Assembly (NCBI GenBank): GCA_964016985.1
Contig: OZ024825.1
Coordinates: forward strand, 7,129,056 to 7,193,055
Direction: 5' to 3'
Length of the DNA: 64,000 bases
Source: Anodontia alba
Taxonomy: Eukaryota; Mollusca; Bivalvia; Lucinida; Lucinidae
The position numbers were made by a program, and so were the translations under genes. The notes under the pieces were generated by a model, which saw only the letters and a program-made list of their open reading frames with translations, did no database searches and was not told where the DNA came from. Below, piece by piece: positions 55,381 through 64,000 of the stretch. Position 1 is the stretch's first letter; the number at the start of each line of letters is the position of its first letter.

Positions 55381-55973
55381 GAACCCTCATCCTTACAGAA
55401 ATACATGCTTTATGCGCTTTCAATTTTTTTTCTGTTTTCGATGCTAATAGGTATCAAATACTGAGTAAAATATTTTTTAGATTCTGTCACAATTTCCAGA
55501 TATTGCCCGAATAAAACTGCAGGAAGGTCTATCGGAACTCGAATGTTATGGCGGCTTCGTTATAACTTCAGAAGGATTGTTGGTAATACTGACTTTTCGG
55601 ACGCATTAAAAATATTGTCAGGAGTTATGGATAGTTTACAAGATTAAAGGCAAAGAAAGAGACGCGAGAGCTACTGAATCCGTAGACTAAGTACACTGTA
55701 TCCAATTGGCGTCTTTCCAATCAATGGCGTGTTAAAAAAAAAAAAAACCAAAAACAAAACAAAAACAAATGTAGTCTGATATTTTGCATCGAAAGAATTG
55801 AGGTTTTACTTTATATTTCAGTTTTGTGTATTTGTCATTTTGTTTTGTTGTAAATGTGTTTGAAGATGAACTGTAAAAATCGAAAGATCTCGAATAATAG
55901 TATGGAAAACCCATTTCATAATACGGATGCTACATGAAATATTATTTGATATTATTTTTTTTTACTTTCAAAG

Positions 55974-56134
55974 ACATATCTAACTGGAGCACCGGCTACA
56001 TCTAAAGGCATTGCTTCTGTAAACGAGACCATTGGCGGCTTTCCTTGCTTCCAAGTGAAAGATCCCGATGAGAAACTAGGTTTTCTATCATATGGAGGGT
56101 ATATGTTTGGGGATACGGAAAAAGAAATTTCGAC
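55974..56134 (+). CDS. Exon 3 of secreted GH-like protein
   Basis: 161 bases between TTTTACTTTCAAAG and AC|GTAAGT, phase 0 in and phase 2 out. It encodes TYLTGAPATSKGIASVNETI, then FPCFQVKDPDEKLGFLSYGG and YMFGDTEKEIS. The SYGGYMFG phrase and the phase fit with both neighbours support a real exon although no frame in it is long. Confidence 0.78.
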
Positions 56135-56163
56135 GTAAGTGTGTACACTTTTCTAAGAGGAAT

Positions 56164-56270
56164 CCCAGCTAGCATTCTATATAAATCTATAGCGGGCCAT
56201 TATTGGACCGTCAGCTACCCTAACGGGCCGATAACGACCCGCTATAGATTTATATAGAATGCTTACTGGA
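56164..56270. mobile_element. Family P palindromic MITE, copy 6
   Basis: CCCAGCTAGCATTCTATATA to GCTTACTGGA, flanked by AT on both sides. It begins 29 bases after the exon 3 donor, so intron 3 has tolerated an insertion close to a splice site. Confidence 0.88.
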
Positions 56271-56297
56271 ATGGTTGCACGTTCAGAGGAAACAAAT

Positions 56298-56425
56298 CAA
56301 TCAAAACTGTCGTGCCTCCCTTCTGAAAAGAAGTCCATCCTAAATCTAAAGAATCTGCTCACAAAGGGAGCAGATTCATTCCTTTTAGAGGAGATTGCTT
56401 TTTACAAAGGAACTTCCGTTGAAAC
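56298..56425. repeat. Family F repeat fragment
   Basis: CCTCCCTTCTGAAAAGAAGTC and the hairpin CTGCTCACAAAGGGAGCAG are shared with other F copies. Confidence 0.5.
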
Positions 56426-56430
56426 TGCTG

Positions 56431-57043
56431 GTTAGGGGCGTATGCAGCCCTGTAAACTGCATTGCTCAGTTAAACCGAGACACAGATTTTCTTTGTGTGT
56501 TTGGTGTTTCCACGGCAACCTTTAGAGGTTTTATTTTATTGATGTGATGTAAGTAAACAAGAAGTCACCAAAAAATTGTCTCCATTGTAAAAATCGCTGC
56601 AAATCAACTTAGTGTATCAAGTCACAGTTAGCACGTATGTGGACAAAGATTTGGAAAAAGTATTTAAAATAAGACAGAGATGAGTTAAATAAATTAAAGT
56701 TTGACATGTTGGTACTCGTTATCTCGAAGTCCAAGGGAATCTCTGAAATACTTGGAGATATCCGTACCTCGACATATCAGATTTGCAGAATTGAGGAAAA
56801 AATAAATCGAATAACCACATTTCACAAAAAAATATTTAATTTTACTCCTGAAGTTAGATATATGGAAGATACTGTGGAAAAGAGGAGAACTTGTTCCTTG
56901 CTCCTTAGGAGAAATTATTTCTCTTTTCCACAAGATTGTGTTACCTGTTGTAAGATTTTCTTGTTAAAACAGGTATCAGATTTCATTTCGAGATAAGTTA
57001 TTATTCGAGATAAGTGAAGTCGAGATAACGAGAGTCGACTGTA
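56431..57043 (+). repeat. Dispersed repeat Q, copy 2, with Tigger-like right end
   Basis: Homologous to 49280-49690 over its first 410 bp. It then extends to ATTCGAGATAAGTGAAGTCG and GATAACGAGAGTCGACTGTA, which look like the terminal repeat of a TA-targeting transposon. The left terminus was not found. Confidence 0.7.
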
Positions 57044-57048
57044 TGTCT

Positions 57049-57079
<31 letters not shown>
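57049..57079. repeat. T run in the polypyrimidine tract of exon 4
   Basis: About 30 T directly precede ACAG at the exon 4 acceptor, so this run serves as its pyrimidine tract. Length variation might affect splicing. Confidence 0.8.
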
Positions 57080-57082
<3 letters not shown>

Positions 57083-57083
57083 G

Positions 57084-57321
57084 GTTTGATAGTTCCACAT
57101 ACAACATTAATGATGGAATAGCAGGTGGTCCTTTAGCATTGTTCAATATGGCTGGCAAAACGGTGGTCATCTCACCGTATAACAACTTCATGGCTGCCTC
57201 ACTATGGCATTCCGGAAAACCAGGAGGTCACGTGGCGTGGGGCATTATGGGAGGAGTAAATGAGATTCCAGCGAATTTCAGTTACAGCACATTACTTGTG
57301 TTTGACAGTGGCATAAACATG
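57084..57321 (+). CDS. Exon 4 of secreted GH-like protein
   Basis: 238 bases from TTTACAG to ATG|GTAAAC, phase 2 in and phase 0 out. It encodes FDSSTYNINDGIAGGPLALF, then KTVVISPYNNFMAASLWHS and VAWGIMGGVNEIPANFSYST. The VVISPYNNFMAASLW stretch resembles the beta-domain of GH36-like proteins. One N-x-S glycosylation site (NFS) is present. Confidence 0.82.
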
Positions 57322-57343
57322 GTAAACTAAACACAAATAAGAC

Positions 57344-57572
57344 ACAACGACAGAAAACGTACCTCAGGACATATCTCCCAGCGAATTTTCTGTTCAGCCG
57401 GCGCTTTCGTGCAGTCTGATCAGATTCTTCACCGAAAGTAGTTTGGAAAGCCAATTATGCAAAGTTTGTTCATGCAGACAACGAAGACACTGGTCAGACT
57501 GCTGGCTGATTTGAGCCTTCGTGTGGCCCACATGTCAGAAGGTACGTTTTCGCACGTTGCGGCTCATACGTA
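57344..57572. repeat. Family D element, copy 4
   Basis: CAACGACAGAAAACGTACC and GGTACGTTTTCGCACGTTGC ends, with GTGCAGTCTGATCAGATTC and CAGACAACGAAGACACTGG inside. Confidence 0.7.
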
Positions 57573-57577
57573 GATCC

Positions 57578-57801
57578 TTAACTCATTTATGCCGAGTGGA
57601 TTTTTCTACAAACTCTTTAGATAGTTTCTTTTCCTATATAAGGGATGTCTGATCAGTTTTTATTATTGTCATGTTTTGTAGAAATATCTGAACTTAATGC
57701 AAACAGTGTAGACCCTGATCAGACGCCGCGTTCTGCGTCGTCTGATCCGGGTCTACACTGTTTGCCAATGTCCCTTTTATGGGACGCCAGCCATAAATAG
57801 G
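57578..57801. mobile_element. Family B foldback element, AACCCATTT type, copy 2
   Basis: AACTCATTTATGCCGAGTGG and CCAGCCATAAATAGGTT ends. The family B hairpin is at 57699-57765. Homologous to 39176-39400 throughout. Confidence 0.82.
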
Positions 57802-58014
57802 TTAGATAAGCTGCTTCACGCCCACAGTTTGCATATACGAAGTATGCAGAAGCGCATCAGACTGGGCAACTTATTCATAATCGAAGATCCTAATTAGATT
57901 AGACATATATTTGTATGCTGCGTTTGTTTTTTGAAAGCATATACTTTTATCTGTCGTTTCTGCAGTATAACGATTGCGAACTCTTTATTACAATGGTTAC
58001 ATCCATGTGAACAT

Positions 58015-58345
58015 GTGTGAATATGCGGACAGCTAAAGCCCTGACCAGCCTGCGCGTCCGCGCAGTCTGATCAGGGCCTTCCCTGTCCGCTTACAGAATC
58101 ATTGGATACTACAGAATGTACGAAGGCAGAGCAAAGGCCCGGATGATACTTTGCGTATGCGCAGAATGATCTGAATATGCGCATTTTGCACATGTTCGAA
58201 GACACTTTTTCGCTTGACGCGGTTTTCGCTTGACGCTGAATCGGTTAGCTGACAATGAAGGCCTCCTTAGGTTGATCCGCAGGCTGATCTGGGCATTTGC
58301 TCTCCGCATATGCCCAGAGACATGTTGTCACATGGCGTAGTCCAA
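58015..58345. repeat. Family C foldback element, copy 5
   Basis: Hairpin CCCTGACCAGCCTGCGCGTC/CGCGCAGTCTGATCAGGGC, then AGAGCAAAGGCCCGGATGAT, ACACTTTTTCGCTTGACGCG (partly duplicated) and a second arm ending CACATGGCGTAGTCC. Confidence 0.75.
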
Positions 58346-58507
58346 ACATAAAAGCAATGAACAATTTTACAAAGCTCTAAATAGCTGAGGTGTCCACCTT
58401 CTTGGGTAAGGTAAAGTAATCTCAATTATGAAGTTTACACTTTTTACTTAGAAATCTGAAAAGTACAAAGTTGGAACTGCTTTGTCTTGGTGTCATACTG
58501 TTCCAGG

Positions 58508-58772
58508 TACATGAGCCACAACGATAGAAAACGTACCTTCTGACATGTGTGCCCAACGAAGTCCTTCGATATGTGCGCGCAACGAAGACTGAAGTCAGCC
58601 TGCGTCTGATCAAGAGTCTTGTTTCTCCGCATGAAGAAATTTTGCATCGCTGGCTATCCAAAATGCGCACAGTAAATATTCTGCGCGAACGCGAGGGCTA
58701 ATCTGATCCTTCGATGGGCGCACATGCCCGAAGGTACGTTTTCTGACGATGAGCCTCATATATTCGTGAGAA
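58508..58772. repeat. Family D element, copy 5
   Basis: CATGAGCCACAACGATAGAA at the left mirrors TTTTCTGACGATGAGCCTCA at the right, with GAAATTTTGCATCGCTGGC between. Confidence 0.75.
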
Positions 58773-58859
58773 TATGAAGCTGGTGTAAGACTAAGTGTTT
58801 TGTATATAACGTTTTTACTAGGGTTTTTTCCGAAGTAGTTATTCTACTTTTCTTTTTAG

Positions 58860-58980
58860 GCTTTTGAAGCTTGGGGATTCGAACTACGGAAACAGTTTGG
58901 ACTAATAAACAACATTGAAAGAGAAAAGTGTATCAGAAATGATATTAGCCTTAATTATCTTGGATACTGGACAGATAACG
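58860..58980 (+). CDS. Exon 5 of secreted GH-like protein
   Basis: 121 bases from TTTCTTTTTAG to AACG|GTAAGT, phase 0 in and phase 1 out. It encodes AFEAWGFELRKQFGLINN, IEREKCIRNDISLN and YLGYWTDNG. The YWTDNG motif leads into a likely barrel domain and is completed by exon 6. Confidence 0.82.
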
Positions 58981-59050
58981 GTAAGTTATTTCACATCTGA
59001 GCATCCAGACACATTTTACCAAATTCCCATGTACGTGGATATACTATACT

Positions 59051-60065
59051 GAAAGGAAAAAGAAACGCAGGGTAAATTTTATTCCTAAATTTCATTCAAG
59101 TTTGAAAAAGTTTGTTAAATATTTTACTATGATTACAAAATGGTACATGTATGGAACAAAAGTTCCAAATTTCATTGGTTGTGATCAACAAGTCTCGAGT
59201 TATTGAAGTTCATTGGTAGCTACCCCCCAAATCTTGAAATCAAAATCAAACTGAAAATCAATATCGGGTGTGCCCCCCCCCCCCCCCCCCCCCCCCTCTT
59301 GCTGCCGTTGCTGCCGCGCAGATGGTCGACATCGTGTGTACCGGCGTCGCGGAGAACGCTTTGGCGACGCCTGTGTTGTCGAACGGGATCGGTTTGGGGG
59401 TGGCTCCGTTATGGTCTGGGGAGGCATTGCTCACGGGATAAAATCACAGTTGATTATTGTTGCGGGCAATATGACCGCAGTAAGGTATAGGGATGAGATC
59501 TTGCGTCCTGTTGCAGTCCCGCTTGTGCAACAACGTAATCTGATTCTGCAGCAGGACAATGCCCGACCACATGTTGCCCGAGTTTGTCAGGATTTCCTGG
59601 CAAACAATAACATCGCACCACTAGCATGGCCACCGTACAGTCCAGATTTGACCCCAATAGAGCACATGTGGGATGAGCTGGACAGAAGGGTTAGGAAGCG
59701 CCGAAATCCCCCCGCAACTCTCGCACAACTAAGGAATGCGTTGATCGATGAATGGAATAACATCCCGATGCGAACTGTCAATGCTTTGGTTAACTCTATC
59801 CAAAGGAGAATTAGGGCAGCAACGGCAGCAAGAGGGGGGGCACACCCGATATTGATTTTCAGTTTGATTTTGATTTCAAGATTTGGGGGGTAGCTACCAA
59901 TGAACTTCAATAACTCGAGACTTGTTGATCACAAACCAATGAAATTTGGAACTTTTGTTCCATACATGTACCGTTTTGTAATCATAGTAAAATATTTAAC
60001 AAACTTTTTCAAACTTGAATGAAATTTAGGAATAAAATTTACCCTGCGTTTCTTTTTCCTTTCAG
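59051..60065 (+). mobile_element. Tc1-like transposon, deleted, with 250-bp inverted ends
   Basis: CTGAAAGGAAAAAGAAACGC at the left and its complement at the right, each next to TA. The inverted arms are about 250 bp long, with C/G runs where they meet the coding region (59273-59296). It lies in intron 5 of the secreted gene. The left arm includes an inverted copy of the transposase 3' end. Confidence 0.9.
59318..59893 (+). pseudogene. Tc1/mariner DD34E transposase, N-terminal part missing
   Basis: The frame begins ADGRHRVYRRRGERFGDAC and continues with GGGSVMVWGGIAHG, LQQDNARPHVARVCQDFL and WPPYSPDLTPIEHMWDEL. The second Asp (in QQDN) and the Glu (in PIEH) are separated by 34 residues, the DD34E spacing of Tc1. 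The DNA-binding domain and the first catalytic Asp are absent, so the protein cannot be active. The last residues are read from the right inverted arm. Confidence 0.9.
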
Positions 60066-60107
60066 TATATTTTAGTTCCGTCTGTGATAGAGGAGTTAAT
60101 TTGTCTA

Positions 60108-60214
60108 CCCGGCTAGCATTCTACACAAATCTACAGCGGGCCGTTGTCGGCCCGTCAGCTACCCTGACGGGCTGATAACAGCCCGCTATAGATTTACGTA
60201 GAATGCTTACATGG
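60108..60214. mobile_element. Family P palindromic MITE, copy 7
   Basis: CCCGGCTAGCATTCTACACA to GAATGCTTACATGG, flanked by TA on both sides. It lies 42 bp from the Tc1 right end. Confidence 0.87.
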
Positions 60215-60421
60215 TACTAGCTTGGGTACTTTTGTTTGTAAGTGAAATCAGCTTTCCTAATGCGTACTCTGTGTACTCAACTCCTCGCACTCTTTTCAGG
60301 TAATTAGTTTGAAATTCTGTCTATATCGTACAGATATTACACTCGGTAGTATTAAAGACATTCTTGACCTCTAACTTGAACAGTATACAGCATATATTGG
60401 AATACAGGAGCTTTAAACTTT

Positions 60422-60532
<111 letters not shown>

Positions 60533-60568
60533 TTTCTTGATCTATTTCCTGTCTGTGTTTTGAAGACC

Positions 60569-60882
60569 TGCGTGGGGGGTGGGGGGTGGGGGGGGGGGTC
60601 GGGGTGGCGAAGGTGTCGTGTGTATCTTACGTCACCGGGGCATCCAACTGATATTGGCTTACAGCTGGGCAAGGCCTGCTATCCTTGTAGCAGGTAAGGG
60701 TAGAGGGGGAATGTTTTTATTTCTTCTGTTTCTTTGCTTTCATTCCTGTTAACCTTTCTTCCCTGTCCCTCTCTTTCATCTCCTCTACTATCTCTTCAAT
60801 CTGTTTTCTCCCTTTCTCTGGGAGACGACACAAAATGACCCACAAGGGTTGACGTGTTGCTAAACCCCAACACAATAAAAAA
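60569..60882 (+). mobile_element. Retroposon K2
   Basis: Flanked by TTTTGAAGACC at 60558-60568 and 60883-60893. The G-rich start is followed by GTGTCGTGTGTATCTTACG, GGGCAAGGCCTGCTATCC and GGGTTGACGTGTTGCTAAAC, ending CAACACAATAAAAAA. Same start and end as K1, which argues for a short complete element. Confidence 0.86.
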
Positions 60883-61008
60883 TTTTGAAGACCCACCGGT
60901 AGTTCTTACTACTGATCTTTCTAAGGCGATATTTCTTGTATTGTTCTTTGAGGGGCCCTGTGGCTGCTAGTTGCGAGGCTTTGTTCATGTTTTGTCCTGT
61001 TTGTTTCT

Positions 61009-61150
61009 CATTACGAAAACACGCCTATTCAAATATACTATCTTTTGAGCAGAAATAAGAAAAATAATGTATACCTCTGTAAATCCAAGTTTAACTATAT
61101 AAAAGTGGGGTTTAAGGGGGTCAAAATTATATAGGCATGTTTTCGTGATG
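61009..61150 (+). mobile_element. Family A MITE, copy 10, central hairpin deleted
   Basis: CATTACGAAAACACGCC to GTTTTCGTGATG. The sequence jumps from AAATATACT directly to TTTTGAGCAGAAATAAG, removing the whole hairpin and its left flank. Confidence 0.85.
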
Positions 61151-61453
61151 ATATGTAGTTGTGTTTCGTGGGTCCTGTCTGGTATTGTGATCGCCTCATT
61201 GGGGGAGAGGGAGCTGCCTGCTGTGATTTTCCCTGACTTTAACATGTCTGTTGTCCGTCATATCTTGTTTACCCTTCCTCTTGGTGTCGTTGGTTAGCTA
61301 TGCTCTGTGACTGTGACGCTTCCTGTATCTCTTCTGTACTACCATATTTACCCTATATACTGGTCACCTTATCTACCTACCATACTTGTCCTAATATTTG
61401 AAATAGTCCATTCTACTACCTCTTGCTATGTCTAAAATATTGCTGTACGAATG

Positions 61454-61520
61454 GCAAACAATGTAGACCCTGATCAGACGCCGCGTTCTGTGGTGTCTGA
61501 TCTGGGTCTACACTGTTTGC
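61454..61520. repeat. Family B hairpin, near-perfect copy
   Basis: GCAAACAATGTAGACCCTGAT and ATCTGGGTCTACACTGTTTGC with CGCCGCGTTCTGTGGTG at the tip. Confidence 0.82.
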
Positions 61521-61607
61521 AAATGCCTGTCTGTATCAATACAATACTTAGGGTTATTACGGCATTTTACTGTTTATCGTTACCGTTTCGAGTGTACCCT
61601 CTGTTTA

Positions 61608-61640
61608 TTGAGTTGACTGGGCCGCACAACACAAACAAAA
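61608..61640 (+). mobile_element. SINE 3' tail fragment
   Basis: GAGTTGACTGGGCCGCACAA then CACAAACAAAACC, matching only the tail of the SINE at 11238. Confidence 0.6.
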
Positions 61641-61859
61641 CCTTCTGTTTTGGTTAAGTCAAGTTTTGCATAGCATGTAATTAAACTCAATATTTAGCAC
61701 TTTGTGAGTGTTGCTCTCTTACGCAATAATCAGATTTTAGAGATACTGTATTTTAACTTATAATGCATGATCCCAACAGTCCTATATAACCGGAAATTTT
61801 AATAATTCCAGCACTATATCGACTTATAAGGCAAAGTTTTACGTCCACATATATTCCAG

Positions 61860-61959
61860 GTGCTTATTACTACTACCATACAGATGGCAACAAGACGTTC
61901 GAAGATACGCTGTTAGAAGTAAGCAGATATGCCCACCTTGATAATCTGATTCCATACAA
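61860..61959 (+). CDS. Exon 6 of secreted GH-like protein; gene continues past window
   Basis: 100 bases from ATATATTCCAG to AA|GTAAGC, phase 1 in and phase 2 out. It encodes AYYYYHTDGNKTFEDTLLEV and SRYAHLDNLIPYK. Together with exon 5 it gives WTDNGAYYYYHTDG, the most recognisable motif of the gene. No further exon with matching phase was seen up to 64000, so the catalytic barrel lies outside the window. Confidence 0.82.
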
Positions 61960-62212
61960 GTAAGCTTTACGTGTTTTCTTAGTTACAAACATTTGGCAAA
62001 CTTTGAAACCAAGTTACCAAATTTTACAGACAGATCGTCAGCACTTTGCGGAGACTTAAAATTATTGTTTTCAGCTGACAGATCACTAGCCCACTGGCAA
62101 ATAATCTTAGTCCATGACATTTGTACTATAACTGACGTTTTCAATAACGTCATTTAACGTCATTTCTCGTTTCTTTTCTTGTCTTGTTTTGCATAAATAC
62201 GCTCGTCAATAT

Positions 62213-62690
62213 ACAGTCGAACTTCAATGGCTCGAACATCTTTAGGACCACGAAATTATTCTAGGCATGGGTAGTTCGAATCACTGAGAGCTAATCATAG
62301 CACCAGCCCTGGGGGCAAATAAGAATTTAAGGAGTTTTTTCGGTATTGTATAAAATGATGTGTTGTGTATACTCAGTAGAAGTGCCTCGATTAGATAAAT
62401 CTAATGAATACACATAACACACATTTCTATGATAAAGAAAATTTCCAAAAATATACATATCTCAAAAAATTGTTTTCTTGAGAATTTCCGAGGGATTTAA
62501 AAACTAGTTCAAATCAGCCACGGCAAACGAGCCATAGGTATTCGAGCGATAGAATTCCCAGCAGACACATGACGTCTGTACAATGTCGCCTCAGCGTCGA
62601 TGCAACGTCATGACGTTGCATCGACGTTGAGACGACGTTGTATAATCGTCATGTGCCCGCTGGGTTTTAATTATATTTTAAAACCGGCAT
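62213..62690. mobile_element. Family M element, copy 2, split by an E element
   Basis: CAGTCGAACTTCAATGGCTC at the left. GTAGTTCGAATCACTGAGAG and GAGCCATAGGTATTCGAGCG are internal, with hairpin J5 at 62350-62432. E5 interrupts it near the right end, and the right terminus was not found. Confidence 0.65.
62557..62664. mobile_element. Family E palindromic MITE, copy 5
   Basis: CCCAGCAGACACATGACGTC to CGTCATGTGCCCGCTGGG, flanked by TT on both sides. The stem GTCGATGCAACGTCATGACG is nearly perfect. Confidence 0.9.
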
Positions 62691-62952
62691 CCCACCTAGC
62701 TCTGATCTTCGAATTCTAAGTACATATTGTTAGGAAATGTATTCATTTCAGAGCCAAACGTATACATGTATAGTTACAATGAGTCTGTCTTCTAAACTAA
62801 TTGATTTCATTTAAATATATTTGCACATCGGCTCCATTAGTAGAGCGGTAAGTCTATCTCCAAGGACGCCTGTGTAAATACTGTTCACTGATTTCATTGC
62901 TTTGCATTATGGTGTTCTGTAAGGAATGGAAATGAAAAGTAATTATCATTAA

Positions 62953-63137
62953 CTTCTCTCCCCTCCGCTGATTCAAGAAGGGCAGTTGTCAGTTTCTGGC
63001 GAAAGAATGTGCACAATACTGGTTAACCGCTTCGAGGACTAAGCCTGCCCAGTAAACGTGTCGCTAGGTAAACTGACTGCGCTCGACATGACCCCATTGG
63101 GTTGACTGGGCCGTAAAACCTCAACACAGACAAACAA
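62953..63137 (+). mobile_element. tRNA-derived SINE, copy 4, 5' truncated
   Basis: It starts inside the body (TCTCCCCTCCGCTGATTC) and keeps the tail GGGTTGACTGGGCCGTAAAA. AATTATCATTAAC before and AATTATCACTAAC after form a 12-of-13 target duplication, so it was inserted already truncated. Confidence 0.85.
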
Positions 63138-63213
63138 AAATTATCACTAACGTATAGAACCATGTATGCATCAATGGCTGCAATAAAATCACCATCACGC
63201 TTAATAAATGATC

Positions 63214-63441
63214 TGACCCAGTTGTTCAAAGCATCGTTAGCTTAACGAGATCATTAGTGGTCAAAATGTTAAGTGTTCTAGTAGGTACAATATCCAATTC
63301 ATAGGTATTTTTGCTGAAAAAAATTATGAGTAGCTACTCACATTTTCTCAGCAAAAATATTAGCCTATATGGCAGATTTAGTGATCGAAGTTTTAACGGT
63401 ACGTTAATTGACGGCAATGTTAGTTTTAAACAACTGGGCCC
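63214..63441. mobile_element. Family G MITE, copy 3
   Basis: GACCCAGTTGTTCAAAGC to TTAAACAACTGGGCCC. The central hairpin is shorter than in copy 2: only ATGAGTAGCTACTCAC remains at the tip. Confidence 0.85.
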
Positions 63442-64000
63442 AAATTTGTAATATAAACAGCAAATTATTGTTGTAATTTAGAACAATTTAAACTGTGTGC
63501 AGTTTCGAAGGCGTTTCATAAAAGTGCATAAGTAATAAAAATGTAGACGCCTGAGAAAACGTTTAATCAATTTGGCGAAAACGTAAATTATTATATTTAG
63601 CAAAACTATAAATGAATATACCCAGGGATGCCACAATCACGAAACACAGCCTTCCCGAAACACCAAAAGAAGAGATGGAGTAATGACAAACCTAGCGCCA
63701 CATGTACAAAAACACCTACACGTGAACAGCAAGGCGGACAATCATGTCATCCGCAATTTGTAATCTCACACATTTTGTAGTTGTTTTGTCTCCGATTCGG
63801 GATGAGTATTGCAATGCTTCTTATACTTCTCAACGGTTAGCAGAGATTGCACTTAGTGCAGCGTATCCGGCTTTTTAACCCTTTCTTGTTGCAATGTCCA
63901 CTTTAGATTGAAGTGATCTAGTTTATTTGAAAATCAAAACCGGTTTTGTCAATGCATTTTGGTAGGTGTCACATGTTTGTCACACAAAGCGATGTTTGAA
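63442..64000. other. Right edge with dispersed repeat R, copy 3
   Basis: A short frame at about 63629-63765 begins MPQSRNTAFPKHQKKRWSND, like copies at 26921 and 55177. No exon of the secreted gene was recognised. The rest is unassigned. Confidence 0.4.

Larger units (their letters stand above)
52660..55973. other. Intron 2 of the secreted gene
   Basis: 3.3 kb holding E4, a family F repeat, family B hairpins, a family G MITE, a Tigger-like MITE, a D-like fragment and repeat R copy 2. No exon-like sequence with flanking splice sites was found inside. Confidence 0.65.

Noticed and set aside
62829..62880. tRNA-like piece (TAGTAGAGCGGTAAGTC)
   Set aside because: It has a weak A-box resemblance and no B box or stem pairing; it is separate from the truncated SINE at 62953.
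61960..64000. A seventh exon of the secreted gene
   Set aside because: Pyrimidine-AG sites exist (for example near 62750), but no following phase-2-compatible open sequence looks like the family.

Overview
The window looks like nuclear DNA from a bivalve mollusc. The reasons are two opine dehydrogenase genes (an enzyme family typical of marine invertebrate anaerobic glycolysis), a spliced secreted-protein gene with GT/AG introns, a non-LTR retrotransposon, tRNA-derived SINEs, and dense palindromic miniature transposons of the kind that fill bivalve genomes. The species cannot be named from the sequence. No bacterial operon, phage, CRISPR array or rRNA is present.

Host genes. (1) 1642-2862 (+) and 30352-31560 (-) are two intact, convergent opine dehydrogenase reading frames, each one coding exon with a likely splice acceptor just before the ATG. 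(2) From about 50.1 kb to the right edge, six exons in compatible phase encode the N-terminal third or half of a secreted protein that resembles a poorly described glycoside-hydrolase-like family; the gene continues past the window. The three genes have no evident functional link.

Mobile DNA makes up most of the rest. A 5.65-kb LINE (19921-25568) lies inside a minisatellite array with a 12-bp target duplication. A deleted Tc1 element lies at 59051-60065. SINEs with clear target duplications lie at 11238, 15946 and 62953, and a second retroposon family at 16216 and 60569. The commonest elements are short palindromes. Family A (about 280 bp, ten copies) carries a hairpin core. Family B is a 65-bp hairpin with at least fifteen copies. 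Families C and D are GC-rich palindromes. Families P, E and L share CCCAGC termini and 2-bp target duplications. Families G, H and M are further foldback elements. Three arrays (9.8-11.0, 19.1-26.7 and 34.1-35.9 kb) share AGCTCACC-type termini, and a 1.4-kb satellite with a short unit lies at 36.8-38.2 kb.

Regional layout. 0-3.5 kb: C elements, opine dehydrogenase 1, nested G/A elements. 3.5-19 kb: L1, L2, array T1, SINEs, A copies. 19-26.7 kb: array T2 with the LINE. 26.7-34 kb: P and A elements and opine dehydrogenase 2. 34-48 kb: array T3, satellite, D, M, H, P and E elements. 48-64 kb: the spliced secreted-protein gene with repeat-filled introns. At least nine nested insertions can be read directly, and the P/E/L elements are the inserted partner in most of them.
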